Positions 39,279 to 46,296 of a stretch of 64,000 nt of DNA are shown piece by piece (position 1 is the first letter of the stretch; every line of letters starts with the position of its first letter). The stretch is from contig NZ_JAERVK010000010.1 in NCBI RefSeq assembly GCF_016745425.1, positions 104,064 through 168,063 of the forward strand, in the 5' to 3' direction. The translations under genes were made by a program, and so were the position numbers. Below the pieces are notes generated by a model. The model had not been told where the DNA came from. It did no database searches and saw only the letters and a list, made by a program, of their open reading frames with translations. The DNA comes from Candidatus Methylomicrobium oryzae. GTDB lineage: Bacteria > Pseudomonadota > Gammaproteobacteria > Methylococcales > Methylomonadaceae.

Positions 39279-39414
39279 TTTTGCTTTCGGTATAGGGTTA
39301 GGGGAGGCGGATTGCGTCCGGCGTATGGATCGTTGAAGCGGTAAAAAAGGAATCCTGCGATTTTCCCTGCTGTCGAGGTGCTCAGGGTGTGTTATAATGG
39401 CGGCCACACTGCAA

Positions 39415-39504
39415 GGAGAGGTGGCAGAGTGGTCGAATGCGCCGGACTCGAAATCCGGTTGACTCTTCGGAGTCACGAGGGTTCAAATCCCTCCCTCTTC
39501 GCCA
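39415..39504 (+). tRNA. tRNA-Ser (anticodon CGA)
   Basis: This 90-nt gene has the long variable arm of a class II tRNA. The acceptor GGAGAGG pairs with CCTCTTC, followed by discriminator G and an encoded CCA. The anticodon stem-loop GGACTCGAAATCC gives CGA. TATAAT at 39393-39398 is a good -10, and a terminator follows 33 bp downstream. Confidence 0.96.
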
Positions 39505-39536
39505 AATGACTGTTTCAGACAGTCCCAAGCATTCCC

Positions 39537-39572
39537 AAAAACCCGCAAGTTGCAAGGCTTGGCGGGTTTTTT
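39537..39572 (+). terminator. Intrinsic terminator after tRNA-Ser
   Basis: ACCCGCAAG pairs with CTTGGCGGGT (one bulge), preceded by an A-run and followed by TTTTTT. Confidence 0.85.
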
Positions 39573-39762
39573 ATTGTTTCAAACATTCCCAAGTTGTATC
39601 ATCCAATACCGTCACTCTTGGCGCTATTTATAACGATATTGAGGCATTTCGCCGCCTCGATACCGTCACCTGCACCCCAGCGTTTATTCGCTGTCGTCAG
39701 AGCAGTAACCAGTCCGCGATCATTTCGATTTCCGACGATAACTTTGGTTTGTCGAGATGGCT

Positions 39763-39882
39763 TTACAATTTTCCCTCGAGTGCCTCCAGACGGATCTCAG
39801 CTTTAAGCCGCGCTTCCGCATACATTTCGTTAACGATCCACGCGAATAGCCGTTTGTCGCCAACGATGACCTCTCCAGGGAG
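39763..39882 (-). pseudogene. Fragment resembling IS3-family OrfA C-terminus
   Basis: On the minus strand 39882-39763 reads GDKRLFAWIVNEMYAEARLK then AEIRLEALEGKL and stop, close to the coiled-coil end of IS3-family transposase OrfA (ENxxLKxMYAExxLKAEI pattern). The 5' part is absent. Annotated from motif memory only. Confidence 0.4.
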
Positions 39883-40020
39883 CTATATGCCGAGATTCTG
39901 TCGGATAAACCCAGGCCGGTGCCGCCCGCTTTCTCGCTGAGAACGTGATTGCCCAGTTTCCGTATCAGGCCGATTACGCCTGTCCCCGACAATGGCAAGG
40001 AGCCCAAGGGCACAGCCGAC

Positions 40021-40308
40021 CCTGCCTTTGGCAAAGCCGGCCAGCAACACGGTATCGGCCAGAAATTTGCCCGCGTCAATCGGCCTCAGACCCACGGGAA
40101 AGCCGAGCGGGTCATTCGCACCTGAATGGAGAGAGATACAGCCAACTGACCTTCAAAGGATACGGCTCATCGCCATATCGAGCTCACCCGATTTATTAAC
40201 TTCTACTACAACGTGAAGCCGTATAAGCGTTTGAAGAATGTCACCCCTTATGAAATACTCACCGCTTATTTCAATCAGCCCTCGGTAAACCGCTCTGAGA
40301 TTTCTTAA
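40021..40308 (+). pseudogene. C-terminal remnant of a DDE transposase (IS481/IS3-like) with two in-frame stops
   Basis: One frame reads GIGQKFARVNRPQTHGKAER, VIRT, a TGA (40123), a few codons, a second TGA (40147), then AHRHIELTRFINFYYNVKPY and KRLKNVTPYEIL to a TAA at 40306. The NRPQTNGKAERVIRT segment, containing the last catalytic Glu, and the FxNFYNxVKPHK...LTPYE ending are typical of IS481-type transposases. Here an Asn has become His and two nonsense codons interrupt it. No terminal inverted repeats were identified. Confidence 0.65.
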
Positions 40309-40367
40309 ACTTAACATTATCAAAAGGTTAATATGAAACAGAACATCTACTGGATTGGACGTTAAGA

Positions 40368-42989
40368 ATGGGTAAAAAAACCGGAGCCGCGAATTTCATT
40401 CGTCTTTTCCTAGCCATATTGATCCCGCTATTGGCGTTTGTGCTGCAATGGGTATTTTGGCCCGTCATTCAACCTTACGTCTGGTTTCTGTTCTATCCTG
40501 CGGTATTTCTGAGTTCCTGGATTGGTGGGCTCATAGGCGGATTGGCGGCTACTATCATTTCCGCGTTGCTCGTAGGGCACTACTTTATTATCCCGTCGTT
40601 TTCCTTCGCGTTGGAAAAGCTCTCCATGGGCCTTACTATGGAGGTGTTCATGACCATGGGTATCCTCTTCAGTCTGCTTCATGAGCGCAATCACAAAGCG
40701 AAGCGGCAGGTCGCCGAAGCACTGGCGGCTGGCCGCGAAGCCAACGAGCTGCTGCGTTTATTCATTGAACATGCGCCGGCGGCGATAGCCATGTTCGATA
40801 CTAACATGTTTTATCTCGCCACCAGTGGCCGCTGGCGCTCTTACTATTGCCTAGACCAGACCCGTAGTCCGATCGGCCGCTCACATTACGAAGTCAATTA
40901 CAACATTCCCGAGCGCTGGAAGGAGGTGCATCGACGTGCCCTAAAGGGCGAGGTCATTCGAGCCGAGGAAGACTTTTACCAACTCCTTGACGGTAGGGAG
41001 CAGTGGGTCAGATGGGAAGTGCGTCCGTGGCACACAGCGACAGACAAAATAGGCGGTATTTTGATCTTTGCCGAAGACATTACCGAGATCAAGCGGAGCG
41101 AGCAGGCGCTGCGCGAGAGCGAAAAGCGGTTGCGATTGATGCTGGAGGCGGCGAGGATCGGCGCATTTGACTGGAATCCCCAGACCGATGTGAGCGTCTG
41201 GACGCCGGAGTTGGAAGCGATGCATGGTCTGGCGCCCGGTGAATTCAGCCGGACGTATCCAACTTGGAAGCAATTGGTCCACCCCTGCGACCTCGACAGC
41301 ATATTAGCCAAGACCGAGGAAACGCTGGCAACCGGCGCATCAGTCGAACACAAATGGCGGGTTGTCTGGCCCGACTCCAGCGTGCACTGGCTTGCCGGGC
41401 GGTTTCAGGCTTTCATGGATGCTGCCGGTAAGCCGTTGCGCGTGGCCGGCATGTGCATCGATATCACCGAACACAAGGCCGCCGAGACAGCGCTGCGTGA
41501 AAACGAAGATGCCTTGCGAGATAGCGAGCGGCGGTTTCGGCAGGTCGTGGAATCGCTTCCGCAGCTGGTATGGACCTGCACGCCGGAAGGACCTTGCGAC
41601 TACCTTAGCCCCCAATGGGTGGCTTATACGGGCCTTCCCGAATCTGCTCAATTGGGCTACGCCTGGCTGGAGCAGCTTCATCCCGATGACCGCCCCCGAA
41701 CTCTCGAACTGTGGCAGTTGGCGTCCCGCCGGGGCGACAGTTTCGCTGTCGAATTCCGGATTCGCCGGCACGACGGCGTTTACCGCTGGTTCAAAACCCT
41801 GGCAATTCCTCTGCGGGATGAGGCTGGCCGCATTATCAAATGGTTCGGCAGCAATACCGATATCGACGCGCGCAAACATGCCGAAGAGGCGCTATGCGAA
41901 AGCGAGGAGCGATTTCGGCTGGCCTGGAATGCTACCCGCGATGTCATTTGGGACTGGGACATCGTGTACGACTCTCAACGCTGGAGTGAAGCCAGTGCCG
42001 AAGTCTTCGGCTGGCGCGATGCCATCGACATGCCACAGACGGCCTCCTGGTGGCTTGATCGAGTACACTCCGATGATCGCCTCCGAATCACAGCGGATTT
42101 CCATGCCGTGCTTGAGGACCCGGCGCGCGATCACTGGGAAGGCGAATACCGCTTCCAACGCAGAGACGGCGACTATGCCAATGTGCTTGACCGGAGATTC
42201 GTGATCCGCGACAATCAGGGCAAGCCTGTCCGCATGATTGGCGCCATGCAGGACATTACCGACAGAAAACGGGCGGAGCTTGCACTGCAAGAAGCCAACC
42301 AGCGCCTGCGCGAACTGGCGGGTGCGTTGCAGGACGCCGAAGAAGCCGAGCGCAAGCACTTCGCGCGGGAGTTGCACGATGATTTGGGTCAGCATTTGCT
42401 GGCGCTCAGGATGGATCTCGTCGGGCTTGCCGGGCGGATTGAGCAGGAGTCACCCGCGTCACTGTCAGTCAAGCTCCACGATATGGAAAAACTCCTCAAC
42501 GCTACCGTTCAATCGGTGCGAAGGATAATATCCGATTTGCGCCCGGCCATACTCGACGACTTGGGATTGAGCGCGGCACTCGAATGGCTGGTCGAAGATT
42601 TTGTACAGCGTTCGGGTATTTCCTGCTACGCTGAGATTGAGGAAGACGACATGGACATCGACGACAGACATGCCACAGCAGTCTTTCGAATCGCCCAGGA
42701 AGCGCTCACCAACATCTGGCGCCACGCCGGCGCAACGCAGGCGCGACTCAGCTTCAAGGCGCACGATCATTCCCTGGCGCTCACGATCGAGGATAACGGC
42801 AAGGGGATCAGCGATCAGGCGCAACAGAAGTTGCAGTCGTTCGGGCTTCGGGGCATGCGTGAGCGGGTGTCGCTGTTCGGCGGCACGCTCGCCGTCATCC
42901 GTAATGCCGAGGCCGGCACCCGGGTCGAAATTGCCTTGCCCTTATCAGAAAAAGCCAACCGCGCCGAAGAGGACCCCATCCATGATTAA
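40368..42989 (+). CDS. Membrane-bound multi-PAS sensor histidine kinase (NarX/HisKA_3 type)
   Basis: This 873-residue kinase starts at ATG 40368. Four membrane helices at about residues 10-100 (DUF4118-like, as in KdpD) precede four PAS domains at about 125-245, 250-370, 385-505 and 510-640, each ending in an ITE/IDA/ITD-RK/H motif. The dimerisation/phospho-acceptor segment AERKHFARELHDDLGQHLL (His 670) is the HisKA_3 type, and the ATPase domain has ALTNIWRHAGAT, DNGKGI and FGLRGMRERV. Its 3' end overlaps the response regulator by 8 bp. The signal is unknown; PAS domains suggest a redox, gas or small-molecule cue. Confidence 0.92.
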   Translation: MGKKTGAANFIRLFLAILIPLLAFVLQWVFWPVIQPYVWFLFYPAVFLSSWIGGLIGGLAATIISALLVGHYFIIPSFSFALEKLSMGLTMEVFMTMGILFSLLHERNHKAKRQVAEALAAGREANELLRLFIEHAPAAIAMFDTNMFYLATSGRWRSYYCLDQTRSPIGRSHYEVNYNIPERWKEVHRRALKGEVIRAEEDFYQLLDGREQWVRWEVRPWHTATDKIGGILIFAEDITEIKRSEQALRESEKRLRLMLEAARIGAFDWNPQTDVSVWTPELEAMHGLAPGEFSRTYPTWKQLVHPCDLDSILAKTEETLATGASVEHKWRVVWPDSSVHWLAGRFQAFMDAAGKPLRVAGMCIDITEHKAAETALRENEDALRDSERRFRQVVESLPQLVWTCTPEGPCDYLSPQWVAYTGLPESAQLGYAWLEQLHPDDRPRTLELWQLASRRGDSFAVEFRIRRHDGVYRWFKTLAIPLRDEAGRIIKWFGSNTDIDARKHAEEALCESEERFRLAWNATRDVIWDWDIVYDSQRWSEASAEVFGWRDAIDMPQTASWWLDRVHSDDRLRITADFHAVLEDPARDHWEGEYRFQRRDGDYANVLDRRFVIRDNQGKPVRMIGAMQDITDRKRAELALQEANQRLRELAGALQDAEEAERKHFARELHDDLGQHLLALRMDLVGLAGRIEQESPASLSVKLHDMEKLLNATVQSVRRIISDLRPAILDDLGLSAALEWLVEDFVQRSGISCYAEIEEDDMDIDDRHATAVFRIAQEALTNIWRHAGATQARLSFKAHDHSLALTIEDNGKGISDQAQQKLQSFGLRGMRERVSLFGGTLAVIRNAEAGTRVEIALPLSEKANRAEEDPIHD

Positions 42990-43635
42990 GATTTTGATAG
43001 CCGATGATCACGCCGTGGTACGGCAGGGCCTCAAGCGAATTTTCGCCGATCATCCGGATTTGCAAGTGGCTGGCGAAGCGGAGAACGGCCACGAGGTCCT
43101 GGAGCAGATCAGGCAGACCGAATGGGACATCGTGCTGTTGGACATGGCCATGCCGGGGCGCAACGGACTCGAGCTCATCAAACAGGTCAAGACCGAGCGG
43201 CCTAGGCTCCCGATCCTCGTGTTCAGCATGAATCAGGCGAGCCAATATGCCGTGCGGACACTCAAAATCGGCGCCTCGGGCTATCTGACTAAAGACAGTC
43301 CCCCAGCCGAATTGGTCGCCGCGATCCGCAAGGTCGCTCAGGGCGGGCGCTATGTCCCCCCGAACGTTGCGGAAAAGCTGGCCGAGCAGGTACTCGCGGC
43401 TCATGAAGGTCTGCCGCACGAACGACTCTCCGATCGCGAATACCAGATCTTTGAACTGTTGGTTTCCGGCAAGGGCATTTCCCTGATCGCCGCGACACTC
43501 TGTTTAAGCATCAAGACCGTCAGCACACATAAGATCCATATCCTAGAGAAGATGGACATGAGCAATACCGCGGAATTAATTCGTTACGCCATCCGGCACC
43601 GGCTCGCAAGCGCATGCGCGGACGAGGATTGCTGA
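42982..43635 (+). CDS. NarL/LuxR-family response regulator
   Basis: This 217-residue regulator overlaps its kinase gene by 8 bp. The receiver has the acidic pair ADDH (residues 7-10), phospho-acceptor Asp 54 in VLLDMAMPG, and Lys in YLTKDSPP. The C-terminal LuxR helix-turn-helix reads LSDREYQIFELLVSGKGISL...LCLSIKTVSTHKIHILEKM. It should be phosphorylated by the upstream kinase and act as a DNA-binding transcription factor. Target genes are unknown; the neighbouring cyclic-di-GMP genes are candidates. Confidence 0.95.
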   Translation: MIKILIADDHAVVRQGLKRIFADHPDLQVAGEAENGHEVLEQIRQTEWDIVLLDMAMPGRNGLELIKQVKTERPRLPILVFSMNQASQYAVRTLKIGASGYLTKDSPPAELVAAIRKVAQGGRYVPPNVAEKLAEQVLAAHEGLPHERLSDREYQIFELLVSGKGISLIAATLCLSIKTVSTHKIHILEKMDMSNTAELIRYAIRHRLASACADEDC

Positions 43636-43686
43636 GCCGAGCCGGGCTTGCGAATTGATCGGCAGCACGATGATTCCAGCATAGAA

Positions 43687-44240
43687 GCAAAGGATTATTC
43701 CCCCCCCAAAAAATCAGGCCCTTCCGATACTTGCGTGCCTGGTCCGTGCCGAAAAAAGGACGACGGCCGGCGCAGCGCGCTCGTTCGACCGACGCCGATC
43801 AAGAAAATCTGGCCCTCCTGACCATGCTCGATGCCATGCAGATGGGTGTTCTGTTTGTCAACAGCAAGCACTGGGGCAATTCATTGAAATCCCCGCCTTC
43901 GATCGAATCTGGCGCCCCCGCGGGCGGCAGAGCGGATCGTGCTGACAGTGAGCCAGTCCGTTTCCCGTAGCGTCTCCTTTTCCGTTTCGTGAAAGGCGGT
44001 CTACCTCGATCGGTCTGACGGCCGAGGACGAACGATCAATCCCCGTTGAGATCGAGGCCGGTGACGGTCCGTTCTGTCATAAAGAGTTGGTACGCATGTT
44101 TGCGGCTGTCGCACGCAGCTACCGGCGGCACGCTCTACTGTCCTTCGATTTCGAAGGGTTCAAAAAAATCAACGACACTCGGTGAATCGAAAGTCTAGGC
44201 ATAGGATTATTCCTACCTAAAAATCAGACCTTTCTTATAC
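43687..44240 (+). repeat. Imperfect direct repeat flanking a decayed diguanylate cyclase
   Basis: About 40 bp at 43687-43730 (GCAAAGGATTATTCC...AAAAATCAGGCCCTTCC) recurs imperfectly at 44199-44240 (GCATAGGATTATTCC...AAAAATCAGACCTTTC), on either side of the pseudogene. It could be a duplicated leader of paralogous genes or the scar of a recombination event. Confidence 0.5.
43740..44185 (+). pseudogene. Decayed PAS-GGDEF diguanylate cyclase
   Basis: Fragments in different frames retain family sequence: LLTMLDAMQMGVLFVNSKH (PAS start) near 43820, then near 44090-44185 ELVRMFAAVARSYRRHALLS and FDFEGFKKINDTR followed by a TGA, exactly where an intact protein would continue into the GGDEF metal site. 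Frameshifts separate the pieces, and the catalytic half is missing. The stretch 44186-44500 after it shows no gene. Confidence 0.65.
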
Positions 44241-44501
44241 GACGGTGTAACCGGCTGTGCGACACTTTTTGGGAGCCATAAATTAAAAGAAAAGCAAAAG
44301 GTCAGTAAAAGGGGGGGCAATAATGCAATTTAATAAACGTGTTGACCACATGACTCTCTATGCCTATCCAAGGCAGGAGCTGAAAGTCGCGGATTCAGAA
44401 TGTAGGAAAGTCGGCTTCACGAGTATGGCTGCCGCTACGGCCAGCGAGAGAGTCAGGCTTTTTGTTTTTCCGGCAAAATTGTTTTTTGTAAAGTATTGAA
44501 T

Positions 44502-44720
44502 ATGCAGTATATCGTGATTTTAGAAGCCAGCTTCAAAGGGATTACCGCATATAGCCCGGATATCCCTGCCTGTACCGTGACCTGTTTGAACGAGAAGGAA
44601 GCCAAAGAAGCGCTGACAAAAGAGTTGAGAAAGTACCTGAGAGCGCAGAAAGCCAAAGGAGCTGCGATGCCTCCACGCTATTGCAAAGCCGAATACATCG
44701 AGATTCTCGAGGAGGATTAA
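44502..44720 (+). CDS. Orphan HicB-like small protein
   Basis: This 72-residue protein may start at ATG 44502 (a TTG lies two codons upstream). QYIVILEASFKGITAYSPDIPACTV followed by EKEAKEALTKELRKYL is the beta-strand plus helix pattern of the HicB partial RNase-H fold, the antitoxin of HicAB pairs. No HicA toxin gene is seen on either side, so it may be a solitary antitoxin or a toxin-antitoxin relic. Confidence 0.6.
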   Translation: MQYIVILEASFKGITAYSPDIPACTVTCLNEKEAKEALTKELRKYLRAQKAKGAAMPPRYCKAEYIEILEED

Positions 44721-44774
44721 GCCTCAGGGCTTGCCTCTCGGGGCGCTGATATCGTCTTCCCATCCAGGATCCCT

Positions 44775-45026
44775 TTGAGAAAGTTATTTGTGGATAACCT
44801 GTCCAGCGAGGCGACCGACGCAAGCAGCCTGTTCGTCGAGTTCGGCTGCGGCGAGAGCTTCGTCTTCGATATCAGCATGGGCTGCCAGTTTAACTACACC
44901 GTCATGCAAGCCCAGAGCTCGAAGATGTGCAAGATTTTCCTGATGCTCCTGCATGGCGACCACGCCAGCGACCTGAGCTATACGATTGATAAGGCAAGGG
45001 TAAAACCCGACAGTGTAAGGAGATGA
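44775..45026 (+). CDS. Uncertain short open reading frame
   Basis: This 83-codon frame with a TTG start has GC-rich third positions in its first two-thirds. An overlapping 126-codon frame exists on the opposite strand (44784-45164). Neither is recognisable and neither has a good ribosome site. The interval 44721-45178 may hold no functional gene. Confidence 0.15.
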   Translation: MRKLFVDNLSSEATDASSLFVEFGCGESFVFDISMGCQFNYTVMQAQSSKMCKIFLMLLHGDHASDLSYTIDKARVKPDSVRR

Positions 45027-45178
45027 TTTTGCCGTTAGCGCGGAAGAATAGTCCGGCATGACCCAAGCTTCATGGCTAGTCCTTTTATTAGGGGATCGTT
45101 TTAAGTAAAAAATTAAATTTAATCCGGCCCGTTCAACCGCGGTCCGAGATTTAATTCTTGCCAAATTTGCCTTTAACT

Positions 45179-46225
45179 ATGACAAATAACATATCTTTTT
45201 TACCGTCCTACGATGCCCCGCTGGAACAACACAAGGAATACCTGCGCCAATGCGTGCCGTTGATGGTCAAGCACAGCGTCCCGCCGGATCCGATCAATTA
45301 TGCGATCTGGTATGAGTATGTGGCCGGGCGCAATGTGCCGTTGCGGCTGGAGCTCGATGCGCTGGTCCGTTCTAAAACCCCTTTTGATGCCGATACCAGC
45401 CTCAGGCTGTATAAGACGTACATTTGCCATGCCTCGGTGGACTCGTTCGAAAAGATCAATGGGCAACTGCAACGGCTCGTCAATCAAGCCGCCCAGGCCG
45501 TCAGCCTGACCAGCGAACAGGCGGCGGTGACCGGCGATCACTTGGCCGAGCAGTCCCAAACCCTGGCGGCTGCCGCGCAGCAAGTGGGGCTGCAAACCAT
45601 TTTGTCCGAAATCATCCAGGAAACCAAACAGCTGGCCCAAACCAGCCAGGCGCTGAAGACCCGGCTCGATCAGACCCATCAGGAAATGGCGCAGCTGCGC
45701 AACGAGCTGGCGCAGGTACGGGAGATTGCTAAAATCGATGCCCTGACCGGGCTGTTGAATCGGCGGGCCTTCGACCAGGCCTTAAAAACCTTCGTCACGA
45801 AGCCCGCTGTTCAACCGGGGTGCCTGGTATTGCTGGACCTGGATCATTTCAAACGGATCAACGATACCCACGGCCATTTGGTCGGCGACAAGGTGCTGCG
45901 TTTTTTCTCTTCCTTGCTGCAAAAATATGCGGCCGGGCATCACCGTGTCGCCCGTTACGGAGGCGAGGAGTTGGCCATCATCATGCCGGAAACGCCACTG
46001 GCCGAAGCGCTGACCATCGCCGAGCAGATCCGCAGCGTGATGGAGACGAGCCGCTTGAAGCATAACGGCAGTCTCGATGCCTTGGGCAAGGTCACGGTGT
46101 CCTCGGGCATTGCCGTCCGGCAGCCCGGCGATACGCCCGAAAGCCTGATCGACCGGGCCGATGCGGCCCTGTACCGCGCCAAGGCGGCCGGCCGCAATAG
46201 GATTGTGGCGCAAGAGGCACCTTAA
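45179..46225 (+). CDS. Diguanylate cyclase (GGDEF), soluble
   Basis: This 348-residue protein starts at ATG 45179. The N-terminal 170 residues are helical (HKEYLRQCVPLMVKHSVPPDPINYAIWYEYVAGRN then a coiled-coil with TSQALKTRLDQTHQEMAQLRNEL). The C-terminal GGDEF domain has DALTGLLNRRAF, LLDLDHFKRINDTHGH and the signature RYGGEEL (GGEEL, residues 261-265), an active variant in known enzymes. It synthesises cyclic-di-GMP from two GTP. No RxxD inhibitory site directly upstream of GGEEL was noted. It precedes a dual-domain GGDEF-EAL gene. Confidence 0.93.
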   Translation: MTNNISFLPSYDAPLEQHKEYLRQCVPLMVKHSVPPDPINYAIWYEYVAGRNVPLRLELDALVRSKTPFDADTSLRLYKTYICHASVDSFEKINGQLQRLVNQAAQAVSLTSEQAAVTGDHLAEQSQTLAAAAQQVGLQTILSEIIQETKQLAQTSQALKTRLDQTHQEMAQLRNELAQVREIAKIDALTGLLNRRAFDQALKTFVTKPAVQPGCLVLLDLDHFKRINDTHGHLVGDKVLRFFSSLLQKYAAGHHRVARYGGEELAIIMPETPLAEALTIAEQIRSVMETSRLKHNGSLDALGKVTVSSGIAVRQPGDTPESLIDRADAALYRAKAAGRNRIVAQEAP

Positions 46226-46296
46226 CTGGACAGGGCTTATATACAGATGCAGAGGGATGCGCAAAGACATGCTCCTACAGGTGGGAGAGTCGGCCG

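Noticed and set aside
44784..45164. 126-codon minus-strand frame before the diguanylate cyclase
   Set aside because: Composition is not clearly worse than the plus frame, but there is no ribosome site or recognisable family.
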